From Ruminococcus bromii (GTDB lineage Bacteria > Bacillota > Clostridia > Oscillospirales > Acutalibacteraceae), in contig NZ_NNBY01000032.1 in the NCBI RefSeq assembly GCF_002834235.1, positions 87,657 to 151,656 on the forward strand: a DNA stretch of 64,000 nucleotides, given 5' to 3'. Positions within the stretch are counted from its first letter, which is position 1; every line of letters starts with the position of its first letter. The translations under genes were made by a program, and so were the position numbers. The notes below the pieces were generated by a model. It was not told the origin of the DNA. It was given only the letters and a program-made list of their open reading frames with translations, and did no database searches. Of the stretch, positions 8,988-17,190 are shown piece after piece.

Positions 8988-10088
8988 ATGAGTAATTCTA
9001 TCGGTCTTTATATTCACATACCGTTTTGTAAGCACAAATGTCCGTATTGCGATTTTTTCAGCGGCAATGCAGATGAAAACGCTTTCGATAATTATGTGAT
9101 TGAATTAAAAGATAAAATAAAATACTGGTCTGAAAAAGCCAAAAGAGATGTTGCAACCGTATATTTCGGCGGCGGTACGCCGAGTGTTTTGGGTGCAGAC
9201 AGACTTTGTGATATTCTTGATTTTATCAAGTTCAATTTTAATATTCAAAATAATGCCGAGATTACAGTTGAAGTCAATCCCGACTCCGCCAAAACTATTG
9301 ATTTTGAAAAAATGTATGCCTGCGGATTTAATCGCATTTCAATGGGAATGCAGACTGCTGTTGAAGATGAATTAAGGCTGCTTGGGAGAATTCACAGCAT
9401 TGATGATGCAAAGACTTCTGTTGAAAGGGCTAAAAGTGCGGGATTTAATAATATTTCACTTGATTTGATGATGGGAATTCCTAATCAGACAATTGAAAGC
9501 CTTGAAAAATCAATCAGTTTCTGTGCCGATTGCGAAGTTACTCATATTTCATCATACATTTTGAAAATCGAGGAGAATACTCCGTTTTATAAGGTGCAAA
9601 ATAAACTTAAGCTTGCCGATGATGATATGCAGGCTGAAATGTATCTGAAAGCTGTTGAAATGCTTGATTCTCTCGGATACAAGCAATATGAAATTTCTAA
9701 TTTTGCAAAACAGGGTTATGAAAGCCGACATAATACCAATTACTGGAGATGCGGTGAATATATCGGCATAGGTCCGTCTGCACACTCATTTTTTGAGGGC
9801 AAAAGGTTCTTTTATTCGAGAAGCATGGACGATTTTAATAACAATAAGCTGTCTTTTGAAGGTACGGGCGGAGATGAGGAGGAATTTATTATGCTCTCGC
9901 TCAGGCTGAAAAGCGGTCTTAATTATTCTGAATTTGAGGAAAAATTCGGATACACTCTCCCCTCTTACATTATCAAAAAAGCTAAAGAGTATGAAAAATA
10001 CGGCTATACAAATGTTACGAACAAGTCTATCAGCTTTACACCGAAAGGTTTTCTTGTTTCAAATTCAATAATCAGTGAACTGATATAA
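8988..10088 (+). CDS. hemW: Radical SAM protein HemW (coproporphyrinogen dehydrogenase-like)
   Basis: A 366-residue HemW/HemN-family radical SAM protein. The motif CKHKCPYC (CX3CX2C) is at residues 14-21, followed by YFGGGTPS, VNPD, and RISMGMQTA segments. The length and the lack of the HemN N-terminal extension favour HemW, a heme chaperone-like protein, over true oxygen-independent coproporphyrinogen oxidase. The ATG at 8988 has GAGG six bases upstream; an ATG four codons earlier is possible. It stands alone with its own promoter and terminator. Confidence 0.9.
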   Translation: MSNSIGLYIHIPFCKHKCPYCDFFSGNADENAFDNYVIELKDKIKYWSEKAKRDVATVYFGGGTPSVLGADRLCDILDFIKFNFNIQNNAEITVEVNPDSAKTIDFEKMYACGFNRISMGMQTAVEDELRLLGRIHSIDDAKTSVERAKSAGFNNISLDLMMGIPNQTIESLEKSISFCADCEVTHISSYILKIEENTPFYKVQNKLKLADDDMQAEMYLKAVEMLDSLGYKQYEISNFAKQGYESRHNTNYWRCGEYIGIGPSAHSFFEGKRFFYSRSMDDFNNNKLSFEGTGGDEEEFIMLSLRLKSGLNYSEFEEKFGYTLPSYIIKKAKEYEKYGYTNVTNKSISFTPKGFLVSNSIISELI

Positions 10089-10090
10089 AA

Positions 10091-10119
10091 AACGCTCCGA
10101 GAATAAATTCGGAGCGTTA
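10091..10119 (+). terminator. Terminator after hemW
   Basis: Stem AACGCTCCGA pairing with TCGGAGCGTT, loop of about eight bases, followed by a short T run. It sits just after the hemW stop and could act in both directions for the convergent gene. Confidence 0.75.
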
Positions 10120-10147
10120 ATTTTATGTTATGAATTTGTATGTCAGA

Positions 10148-11047
10148 TTAATACCATGAAGGGTATGAACCACCGCCGATAAGCGATGTAAGAACACTTG
10201 TTGCAAATGTACTTGTGTTAAATGACCACATAGTAAGTTCTGCGCCGATGAAGAATACAATCATAAATGCAACGGCAACGATGAGTGTGAGAATTAAAGT
10301 GAATAAAGCAGAGTTCTTTGCTTCGGGAACATTAGCTTTTACCTGATTTACAAGTGAAATAACAAGGTAAAGCATAACGATTACAAAGAAGAACAGGAAC
10401 ATATATACGCTGATTAATGCGCAAAGACCTGCCAAAATCCAACCGATTGATGCCGGAATAGATTCAATTGAAAATGTGATGAATGAATCAATAAATGCTT
10501 TGGCTGTGTTTTCTTCGGTTTTGTATTTCTTTACATATGCAAAGAGAATAACAGAATAGAAGCCGCCGATAAGGACAGTAGTAACAAGACTTACAAGAAG
10601 TGTTTTCGGAAAATCAAGTGCGCTCATAGAAAGCATAAGAAACATATTGCCAAGAATGAGTGCAATAAAGAAAATTGCCGAGAAAAGAGCGCCGAGAATG
10701 ATGTCCTTTTCAGCCTTTGCTGTTTTGATAACAGTTTTGGAATCCTTAAAGAATGAAGTGAACACAACAGGAATGTTCTTTAAAGCCTTAACAAAAGCAT
10801 TTTCCCCAATGGGTGCTGTGTTATTTACGGCATAAGGCGATTGCTGTGTCTGAGGGTTTTGCGACTGTGCATACTGTTGCTGAACAGGGTTCTGATACTG
10901 TGGCTGTTGTGGTTGAACAGGCTGCTGATACTGAGGCTGTGCCTGTGCATTTGCCTGCTGAGCCTGTGCTTGAGCGGCTCTTGACTTTTCGCAATTGCAA
11001 ACAGCATTGTCTTCAAGCTGTGCTCCGCAATATTTACAGAATTTCAT
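10148..11047 (-). CDS. Zinc-ribbon, Gln-rich, polytopic membrane protein
   Basis: A 299-residue protein of no assigned function. Residues 1-22 form a zinc ribbon (CKYCG...CNC). Residues 25-95 are a low-complexity linker rich in Gln, Ala, Pro and Tyr. The remainder contains about five hydrophobic membrane segments (starting near IILGALFSAIFFIALILG) in a Yip1-like arrangement. ATG 11047 is chosen because GGAGG lies upstream and the zinc ribbon begins there. Such zinc-ribbon membrane proteins are common in Firmicutes; cargo or partner is unknown. Confidence 0.75.
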   Translation of the reverse strand: MKFCKYCGAQLEDNAVCNCEKSRAAQAQAQQANAQAQPQYQQPVQPQQPQYQNPVQQQYAQSQNPQTQQSPYAVNNTAPIGENAFVKALKNIPVVFTSFFKDSKTVIKTAKAEKDIILGALFSAIFFIALILGNMFLMLSMSALDFPKTLLVSLVTTVLIGGFYSVILFAYVKKYKTEENTAKAFIDSFITFSIESIPASIGWILAGLCALISVYMFLFFFVIVMLYLVISLVNQVKANVPEAKNSALFTLILTLIVAVAFMIVFFIGAELTMWSFNTSTFATSVLTSLIGGGSYPSWY

Positions 11048-11257
11048 GGTGATTCCTCCAAGATAAAATAATATGTAACAGGTATTATAGCTACCTGTTG
11101 TTTGTTTATTGAGAAGTGATAACATCAACGCTCACATTATATCACAAATTACAGCAATAATTCAATATTTCTTACAATTTTTTAATTTTTCACACTATAG
11201 AAAATTATATGTTAAAATAATGAAATGATGTACACATAGCAAATAATGACAATAAAA

Positions 11258-11294
11258 CAGCGGCAAAAACTATAAACTTTAGTTTTTGCCGCTG
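11258..11294 (-). terminator. Terminator after gerQ-like gene
   Basis: A perfect 14-bp stem (CAGCGGCAAAAACT and complement) with a nine-base loop is followed by TTTTA on the minus strand, just past the gerQ-like stop codon. Confidence 0.85.
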
Positions 11295-11298
11295 TGGT

Positions 11299-12006
11299 TT
11301 AGTAATAATACCTTATAAATTTTATATTGTAGTAATCACAGGTTGTGATGTCGTTGGTGTCAATCTCATTTAGAAGGATATAATCCTGAGCAACACCTAA
11401 AAGATAGCCTGTTTTCTGAACAATTGTGTTTGCTCCCATGAGAAAATCAACGGTGATTCGTCTTCCGATTTGTGTTCGCATAAAACCGTTGTGATATCTC
11501 AGACTTTCGGCTGTTACAGGAAACGGATATTGATAATCACTCATCGACATTCCAATATTCTGCCTTATCGGCGTTGCAACGGTGGCACCGGAGCTCGCCG
11601 TTGTAGCAGGGGTTGCAGGCAAAACAGGTATAGATGTATCTATTTTTTTTAAGTCCTTAATGAACGGTATATTTTGAAGACTTCCGCTGTATTTATTTAT
11701 ATTTTCAGGTTGTTCTTCTGATGTACTTCCGCCCTCTTCATATGCTATTTCTGCCTGTTCAAGTGAGGGATTGTCATTTGATTTTTGAACTTTTTCTGTC
11801 ATATTGGGGTGTGCAACAGACGGTGCGCCCTGATTGTGTCGCATAATTTCGTCAATCGCAGGAATATAACACCCGGTATCCGCTGTGTTTGACGGACAAG
11901 AATTATTGAGGCAGGCTTTGTTTTTGTCAAGTCCGTAATGATGTTCGGGATTAATCTGATTTGCCGTAGGAGTTGTATTAACTGCCATATTTGAAGAATT
12001 ATCCAT
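11299..12006 (-). CDS. gerQ: GerQ-like spore coat/germination protein with long N-terminal extension
   Basis: A 235-residue protein whose last 85 residues (from about YHNGFMRTQIGRRITVDFLM to FIRYYY) resemble the GerQ spore-coat domain, which in Bacillus holds the cortex lytic enzyme CwlJ in the coat. The first 150 residues are low-complexity and Asn/Pro/Thr-rich, with HHYGLDK and CLNNSC segments, much longer than in Bacillus GerQ. The start at ATG 12006 follows AAAGGAG. It lies 14 bases after the CwlJ-type hydrolase gene, the same partnership seen in Bacillus, which strongly supports the name. Expression is expected in the mother cell. Confidence 0.78.
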   Translation of the reverse strand: MDNSSNMAVNTTPTANQINPEHHYGLDKNKACLNNSCPSNTADTGCYIPAIDEIMRHNQGAPSVAHPNMTEKVQKSNDNPSLEQAEIAYEEGGSTSEEQPENINKYSGSLQNIPFIKDLKKIDTSIPVLPATPATTASSGATVATPIRQNIGMSMSDYQYPFPVTAESLRYHNGFMRTQIGRRITVDFLMGANTIVQKTGYLLGVAQDYILLNEIDTNDITTCDYYNIKFIRYYY

Positions 12007-12020
12007 TAAGCTATGCTCCT

Positions 12021-12464
12021 TTATGTTTTGGAATAAGCCTCGGTAGGCGAATAAAAGCAATGATCCCCTACCCTGTTGTAAATTACTCCGTTGTTTGACG
12101 GAAAAAATGTTGGGCAGGTATCTGAAAATGGATTAAAATAGAAAATTGAATTTCCGACAGATGAATCGGTATTGCCCGCCAATGCCCAATCGGCAATGTT
12201 ATAGTGAATTTCGTCAGGACGTATATTGTAAACATTCTGAGGATTATATTGCCCTCCGACAGTTGTTTTAAGACAGGTAAATTGATTTGGTTGTTCCATT
12301 ATGGCACGGAAATCTCCGCCCTTGCTGACTCTTGCAAATTCCCCGTTTGGAACACGGGTTCGGTTTACAATTACCGACGCAACGGCACGCATTCCGTTTT
12401 CACCTTCCCCACCTGCCTCACATTTTAAAAGCCTTGCAAGCAATTCTCTTGTACTCAATGCCAC
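12021..12464 (-). CDS. cwlJ: Spore cortex-lytic cell wall hydrolase (SleB/CwlJ family)
   Basis: A 147-residue hydrolase of the SleB/CwlJ family, which depolymerises spore cortex peptidoglycan on germination. Marks are the start LLARLLKCEAGGEGENGMRAVASVIVNR (catalytic Glu in the CEAGGEG region), FRAIMEQPNQFTC and the C-terminal FYNPF-like segment. There is no signal peptide, as in CwlJ rather than SleB. The start is GTG 12464; TTG 12458 is an alternative. It is co-directional with and just upstream of the gerQ-like gene. Confidence 0.9.
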   Translation of the reverse strand: MALSTRELLARLLKCEAGGEGENGMRAVASVIVNRTRVPNGEFARVSKGGDFRAIMEQPNQFTCLKTTVGGQYNPQNVYNIRPDEIHYNIADWALAGNTDSSVGNSIFYFNPFSDTCPTFFPSNNGVIYNRVGDHCFYSPTEAYSKT

Positions 12465-12496
12465 CTTTTTTCACCAACCGTTATTTTATTCAATGA

Positions 12497-12505
12497 TATT
12501 TTATG
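12497..12505 (-). promoter_or_regulatory. Candidate sporulation sigma (E/K-type) -10 box
   Basis: CATAAAATA on the minus strand matches the mother-cell sigma-E/K -10 pattern CATAnnnTA, about 33 bases before the cwlJ start. No sigma-A promoter is seen there. Support comes from the sporulation role of the genes; the -35 is not distinctive. Confidence 0.4.
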
Positions 12506-12748
12506 CATAAAATAACTTGTTGTTACAACGAAAAAGCTTGTGATAAATGTGTTATTCACGCAGACAGAAAATTCTGTTTTATAGAAGCAAATCAGTCAGA
12601 TTAGCTGTTGCTGTCTACCGCTTTACTTGCTTTTGCAGGGCTATTTTGCCAATCCAAAAACTATCTGATAAATTGTTTGCTTTGCGTGATTTTGTTAATC
12701 TTTTTGTCGACATTATTGTCAATACTGCGTATAATGGTGCTAATGCAC
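12506..12748. other. Intergenic, AT-rich boundary of accessory region A
   Basis: No complete gene, RNA or terminator recognised. Short open frames here have no ribosome site. It marks the change from backbone (cwlJ) to the remnants that follow. Confidence 0.5.
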
Positions 12749-13003
12749 GTCTACTATGAAAAGCTGCTGCGCAAATACCCGGATGCGGTCACGGTAAAGG
12801 ATGTGGTAACCCTGACCACCGTCCACAGCTGGTGCAGCCGCGGGTCGCTGAAAGTCTTTCAAAAGTGACTGAAGTTCTGTATCCCGAAAATCTTTCTTGT
12901 GGATTTCTTCTGCTCCCTGATCTTCCGCTCCATCACCCGCAAAAGCCTGTGGCATATCCAAACGCTGAACGATTTTCAAAGGAAGATGAAGCATAGAAAA
13001 TAA
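12749..13003 (+). pseudogene. Decayed helix-turn-helix protein of a mobile element
   Basis: The frame reads YYEKLLRKYPDAVTVKDVV...VHSWCSRGSLKVFQK, then an in-frame TGA, then LKFCIPKIFLVDFF and SITRKSLWHIQTLNDFQRK to TAA 13003. Both halves are in the same frame, so the break is a nonsense codon. Some helix-turn-helix residues between VVTL and HSWCSRG also appear deleted, and no start codon with a ribosome site is seen. The pattern resembles small HTH proteins of integrative elements that start YPDxxTVKDV. Base composition is richer in GC than the flanks. It is almost certainly non-functional. Confidence 0.65.
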
Positions 13004-13020
13004 AACTTAATATATTTCTG

Positions 13021-13053
13021 CATCTCCTTTGTGTGATAACTACAAAGGAGATG
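13021..13053 (+). terminator. Terminator-like hairpin after the HTH remnant
   Basis: Stem CATCTCCTTTG pairing with CAAAGGAGATG and an 11-base loop, followed by ATTTTTAA on the plus strand. Confidence 0.55.
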
Positions 13054-13277
13054 ATTTTTAATATAATACTTGCATTCTTTTCGTGAATGAGATACAATGA
13101 TTTTGCTTGAAGGCATAATACATTAAATTTGAAACATTGTATCTTAGTGTTTATTCCTGTTTATGAAAGTGAACCCGAGTAAACAAACGGAAACAAAGAA
13201 TTATATTTAATGATGTATGTCTGGCATTGTATTTCCTATTCTCACGGGGAAAGTGTTTTTGTCAGGCTATTATTATG

Positions 13278-13305
13278 CCTTTTGGTAAAATACATTACCG
13301 AAAGG
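13278..13305 (+). promoter_or_regulatory. Leader hairpin containing the ribosome site of the RNase III paralogue
   Basis: CCTTTTGGTAA pairs with TTACCGAAAGG (one G-U pair) around a six-base loop. The 3' arm contains the AAAGG of the ribosome-binding site ten bases before ATG 13316, so the hairpin could mask translation. Being a short duplex just ahead of an RNase III gene, it could also be cut by the product; that is inference. Confidence 0.55.
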
Positions 13306-13315
13306 ATTTTTTATT

Positions 13316-14455
13316 ATGGAAAAAGAATTAGTATGGAAAATGGTGCAAGGACAAATCGGATATGATTTTAAAAATCTTGATTTGTTGCAGCAAGCTTTCA
13401 CTCGTCGCTCATATACCGTAGAGAACGGCGGCGAAAACAATGAGGTGCTCGAGTTCATTGGAGACAAAGCCCTTGATTTTGTGATTGTTAAACTGCTTAT
13501 TCAGAAGTACGGGCATTTAGCAAATGGGGATCCGGTTAACGGAACAAAGCTTTCTGTTTGGGAACAAGAATTCAAACGTAATCAAGTGGGTTACGAAGCG
13601 CCGGTAGTAAATAGCTTCGGCTGTGACTATGACGAAGATAACTTATCTAAAATCAAAAGTCGAATGGTGAATAAAAAAGCATTGGCTCGCCGAATGGATG
13701 AACTTGCTTTTTCCGAATATCTTATTATGGGTAAGGGCGATATACAGAATAATATCAACCAAGAAGATTCTGTAAAAGAAGATTTGTTTGAAGCTATTAT
13801 CGGAGCTGTTGCAATCGATTCAGGATGGAATCTGAAGGACTTGCAAAAAGTGGTTGAAGCAATGCTTGTTCCCGAAGACTTTCTAATTAATGATACCGAC
13901 ACCAATTATGTGAGACTTATTCAGGAATGGGAAATAAACGAGAATGGGTGCATTCCTTGGTATAAATACAAAGAAGCTTCTTACTCATCGACTTGGTATT
14001 TAAAAGAGGATAACACTATATATCAAAGCCTTCCGTTAGATTACAACTATTCTAAGCTTAAATATCATTGTTACCTCAAACTGCTTGATTCTTTACCGGT
14101 GTTTTGCGGTTTTGGTGTGTCTATCCGTGAGGCAAGGATGGCTGCTTGCAAATTAGCGTATGAGTATCTAGAGAGAAATGATATGCTTCCATCTATCCGT
14201 GACGAAATTGAAAATCCTAACCGTGATGATGCAATTAACCAACTTGAAACATTGGCTCGAAGAGGTTATTTTTCCATTCCTACTTATGAGTTCAAGGAAA
14301 CATATGATGACAATGGTAATCCCATTTGGAATTGTGAATGTCACATAGTGGAAGAAGATTATTACTTTGATGGGACATCCTTATCAAAAAAAGAGGCAAA
14401 GAAAGATTCTGCTTTTAGAATGCTTTTATATGTACTCGGAATGGAGGATGAATAA
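13316..14455 (+). CDS. RNase III paralogue with two dsRNA-binding domains
   Basis: A 379-residue protein. Residues 10-185 form an RNase III endonuclease domain: the signature reads NNEVLEFIGDKALDF with E43, E46 and D50, and the second acidic pair is D156 and E159 in EDLFEAIIGA, so the metal-binding residues are retained. Residues about 195-286 and 303-376 look like two dsRNA-binding domains; the second is the clearer (PTYEFKETYDDNGNP..., SLSKKEAKKDSA). Housekeeping bacterial RNase III has about 230 residues and one such domain. The gene lies in an accessory island with an acidic 57-residue protein directly downstream. It probably cleaves double-stranded RNA; whether it targets phage or its own transcripts is unknown. 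Confidence 0.85.
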   Translation: MEKELVWKMVQGQIGYDFKNLDLLQQAFTRRSYTVENGGENNEVLEFIGDKALDFVIVKLLIQKYGHLANGDPVNGTKLSVWEQEFKRNQVGYEAPVVNSFGCDYDEDNLSKIKSRMVNKKALARRMDELAFSEYLIMGKGDIQNNINQEDSVKEDLFEAIIGAVAIDSGWNLKDLQKVVEAMLVPEDFLINDTDTNYVRLIQEWEINENGCIPWYKYKEASYSSTWYLKEDNTIYQSLPLDYNYSKLKYHCYLKLLDSLPVFCGFGVSIREARMAACKLAYEYLERNDMLPSIRDEIENPNRDDAINQLETLARRGYFSIPTYEFKETYDDNGNPIWNCECHIVEEDYYFDGTSLSKKEAKKDSAFRMLLYVLGMEDE

Positions 14456-14457
14456 AA

Positions 14458-14631
14458 ATGGCTAAGTGGTGTTTTAATTATGAGTCCTGCGAATATGAAT
14501 ACATCGAAAAGGATGGCTTCAGTATTGACCGAGGTGAATATGTTTACAATTGGGATGATAGCGAATATCGTCACGATGACGAAGAGGAAGAATGCCGCAA
14601 TTCTTTATTTGATGATGAAGATGACGACTGA
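14458..14631 (+). CDS. Small acidic protein coupled to the RNase III paralogue
   Basis: A 57-residue protein starting MAKWCFNYESCEYEYIEKDG and ending in a run of Asp/Glu (FDDEDDD). Nearly a third of residues are acidic, with three Cys and several Tyr/Trp. It begins two bases after the RNase III stop, and its GGAGG lies inside the last codons of that gene, so the two are translationally coupled. No family was recognised. A nucleic-acid mimic or inhibitor of the nuclease is conceivable from charge and position, but that is speculation. Confidence 0.6.
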   Translation: MAKWCFNYESCEYEYIEKDGFSIDRGEYVYNWDDSEYRHDDEEEECRNSLFDDEDDD

Positions 14632-14680
14632 CCCCAGTTGCTAAAACAATACAAATGTACGATTTAAAATTCGCATACTC

Positions 14681-14730
14681 GCACCTGTTTTTCGATTTTG
14701 CTAAACTGTAATCGAAAGGCAGGTGCATTT
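14681..14730 (+). terminator. Terminator after the RNase III operon
   Basis: GCACCTG at the 5' arm pairs with CAGGTGC at 14720-14726, with further pairing of TCGATT and AATCGA inside; the stem is followed by ATTTT. Confidence 0.6.
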
Positions 14731-14775
14731 TGCATTGCAGACCTGCCGGGGGAATTTTGAATGGGAGGATCACAT

Positions 14776-15147
14776 ATGAAATCCCTATTTGAGCAGCTGG
14801 GCGGCACTCACACAAGGCAGGGCGACTATTGCCTACCCGATGTTTGATTACCGCCCGAAGAAGAACGCCCCATCGGCGTTTACGGTCAGCGGCGGCGAGT
14901 TTATCTGAAGAAGCATTATCGGGTATTGTATTATAACCTGCTGACCGCCGGGATACTGGACGGCCACCTTGCAGACATCGAGGAGCAGGCGCAGGAACTC
15001 TTTCTTCGGCTGGTAGAACAATACGCAGACACCGAGGGCATGACGGAGGCCTTGAAAGCCGATGACCCTATGGCGTGGGTGCGGAAGATGAACAGCATCC
15101 GAAACCGGGCAAACGAGGCCGTGATGCAGGAAATTGTATACTGGTAA
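14776..15147 (+). pseudogene. tnpV: tnpV-type transposon-encoded protein, interrupted by a stop
   Basis: From ATG 14776, behind GGGAGGATCAC, the frame reads MKSLFEQLGGTHTRQGDY, then hits TGA at codon 24, then continues in the same frame through RPIGVYGQRRRVYLKKHYR and LKADDPMAWVRKMNSIRNRA to TAA 15147. This matches the short TnpV family carried by Tn4451-like and other integrative elements. Only the nonsense codon breaks it. An internal start at 14926 could make a truncated product but lacks a ribosome site. It marks the left side of the GC-rich imported segment. Confidence 0.8.
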
Positions 15148-15148
15148 C

Positions 15149-15184
15149 GAACAAGCGGGGGCCTATGGCCTCCGCTTGTTTTAT
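15149..15184 (+). terminator. Terminator after tnpV remnant
   Basis: AACAAGCGG pairs with CCGCTTGTT, with inner GGCC pairing, followed by TTTA. It lies immediately after the tnpV stop. Confidence 0.7.
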
Positions 15185-15195
15185 ATGCAGAAAAA

Positions 15196-15263
15196 GAACA
15201 ATGCTGTTTTGAAACGACATTGTTCCAAACTTTATTGACATTGTTCTTTTATTTGGGTATAAT
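15196..15263 (+). promoter_or_regulatory. Promoter with repeated operator-like octamers ahead of the AAA-ATPase gene
   Basis: A perfect promoter, TTGACA-17-TATAAT, lies at 15235-15263. The octamer CATTGTTC occurs at 15218-15225 and again at 15238-15245 overlapping the -35 box, and its reverse complement GAACAATG occurs at 15196-15203. Such an array is what a repressor-controlled promoter looks like; the regulator could be the HTH domain at the start of the downstream protein (inference). Confidence 0.65.
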
Positions 15264-15296
15264 GTACTTGTGATTTTATGAGTGGAGGTATCCCCT

Positions 15297-17156
15297 ATGG
15301 CTGAAATGATCTCGGTAAGAGAGGCGGCAGTGCGCTGGAATATAACGGAGCGGAGAGTTGCGACGCTCTGCAAGAATGGGAGAATCGCCGGTGCGAAAAA
15401 GCAGGGCAATCGTTGGCTGATCCCCGCTGATACGCAGAAGCCTGCGGATCAGCGGCTCAAGACGGGCGCTTTTCGCAAGACGGAGCGCGCGCCGAAGCTG
15501 CCCCTGCCCATCGGCGTGTCCAACTACTGCCTTGCCTCGTCGGAATACTATTATATCGACAAGACGATGATGATCAAGGATTTCATCGATGAGCGTCCGA
15601 TGGTGACGCTGTTCACCCGCCCCCGGCGTTTCGGCAAGACGCTGAATATGGATATGCTGCGCACTTATTTTGAAAAGAGCGACAAGGATACCTCCGTCTA
15701 CTTCCGGGATAAGAAGATCTGGGCCTGCGGCCAGAAGTACCGGTATTATCAGGGCAAGTACCCTGTGATCTTCCTGACCTTCAAGGATGTGAAGTTTGAT
15801 ACTTGGGAGGAGACCTTTGCGGCCATCCGGGATATTTTCGCAAAGGAGACCCGGCGGCACAAGGAGTTGCTGGCCAGCGATAAGTGCGACGAGTACAGCA
15901 AAAAGACCTATGCAAAGCTGGCAGACGGCAAAGTCAGCGAGGTTGAGCTGGCTTCGGCACTGCTGGACCTGTCCTCTATGCTGCACAAGCACTATGCCGT
16001 TGCGCCCATTATCATCATCGACGAGTATGACACCCCCATCCAGCAGGGCTATCAGAAGGACTATTACGACAAGGTCATCCGGTTTATGCGAAACCTGTTT
16101 TCCGGCGGGTTCAAGGATAATCAGCACCTGTCCTTCGGCTTCCTCACAGGCATTCTGCGGGTGGCCAAGGAGAGCATCTTCAGCGGGATGAACAACCTGT
16201 CTATCAACTCCGTGCTGGACAACAAATACAGCGCCTACTTCGGCTTCACCGCCGACGAGGTGATGGAGATGGCGGAATACTACGGCGCTGCCGATAAGTA
16301 CGACGAAATTTGCCAGTGGTACGACGGCTACCGCTTCGGCAAGACGGAGATTTTCAACCCGTGGTCGGTGGTCAACTACTTCAGCAACGAGTGTGAGCCG
16401 AGACCCTTCTGGGTCTCCACCGGCAGCAACGATATTATCGGGGAAGTGCTTGCCCAGGCAGATGAGGATATTTATAACCGTCTGACCTCCCTGGTCAACG
16501 GCGAGACCTTCACCACCTTCATCGACACCGGCGTGATTTATCCGCAGATCAAAAGTAATCCCTCCACCATTTACAGCTTCCTGCTGGTGACCGGCTATCT
16601 GAAGGCACTGAAAACCACGCCCTCCTTCAGCGGCGATTTTATGTGCGAGGTCTCCCTGCCCAACCGGGAGATTTCTCTGGTGTATAACAAGGAGATTTTG
16701 CAGAGGTTAGAGAATCTGATCCCGCCGTCCACGGCGATTTCCGTTCAGGAGGCCATCTTCTCCGGCGATAACGCACGGCTGAAAGCGCAGATTCAGACGC
16801 TGCTGACCCAGTCGGTCAGCTCCTTCGATACCGCCGGGGAGAACTTCTACCACGGCTTTATGCTGGGACTGTGCGCCCTGCTGGGCGGTGCTTTCGTGAA
16901 CTCCAACCGGGAATCCGGCGACGGACGCTATGACATTCAGCTGAAGCCCACGCAAAAGGGTCTTCCGGGCATCCTGATTGAGCTGAAAGCGGAGAAAAAT
17001 TGCAGCGACGAAAAGCTGAAAAAGCTGTCCGAGACGGCCTTGCAGCAGATCAATGATAAGAAATACGAAACTGAGCTGACGACCGCCGGGGTCAGGACGA
17101 TTTATAAATACGGCGTGGCCTTCAGCGGTAAAAAGGTCGAAGTGGCGGTTGGATGA
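15297..17156 (+). CDS. HTH + AAA-ATPase-like + PD-(D/E)XK nuclease-like protein
   Basis: A 619-residue protein. Residues 1-60 form a helix-turn-helix domain (ISVREAAVRWNITERRVATLC) ending NRWLIPADTQKP. Residues 65-330 are an AAA-ATPase-like domain (PF09820 type) with RPRRFGKTLNMDMLRTYF as P-loop region and IIIIDEYDTPI as Walker B. The C-terminal 130 residues are a PD-(D/E)XK-like domain (GDGRYDIQL...GILIELKAEK) with the D and ExK residues present. Such proteins are widespread and multi-copy in gut anaerobes; their role is unproven and may be defence-related. Codon use is GC-rich, unlike the backbone. ATG 15297 follows GGAGG. Strong promoter and operator-like repeats lie upstream. Confidence 0.85.
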   Translation: MAEMISVREAAVRWNITERRVATLCKNGRIAGAKKQGNRWLIPADTQKPADQRLKTGAFRKTERAPKLPLPIGVSNYCLASSEYYYIDKTMMIKDFIDERPMVTLFTRPRRFGKTLNMDMLRTYFEKSDKDTSVYFRDKKIWACGQKYRYYQGKYPVIFLTFKDVKFDTWEETFAAIRDIFAKETRRHKELLASDKCDEYSKKTYAKLADGKVSEVELASALLDLSSMLHKHYAVAPIIIIDEYDTPIQQGYQKDYYDKVIRFMRNLFSGGFKDNQHLSFGFLTGILRVAKESIFSGMNNLSINSVLDNKYSAYFGFTADEVMEMAEYYGAADKYDEICQWYDGYRFGKTEIFNPWSVVNYFSNECEPRPFWVSTGSNDIIGEVLAQADEDIYNRLTSLVNGETFTTFIDTGVIYPQIKSNPSTIYSFLLVTGYLKALKTTPSFSGDFMCEVSLPNREISLVYNKEILQRLENLIPPSTAISVQEAIFSGDNARLKAQIQTLLTQSVSSFDTAGENFYHGFMLGLCALLGGAFVNSNRESGDGRYDIQLKPTQKGLPGILIELKAEKNCSDEKLKKLSETALQQINDKKYETELTTAGVRTIYKYGVAFSGKKVEVAVG

Positions 17157-17190
17157 GGCTGACGAATTTCAAAGTATCAGCTTTCGGCTT

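Noticed and set aside
12749..15147. TGA read as an amino acid (recoding) in the HTH and tnpV frames
   Set aside because: TGA is used as a real stop by several intact genes here, such as fhs, the first exporter gene and the acidic mini-protein. No SECIS-like context was seen. Both affected genes look decayed.
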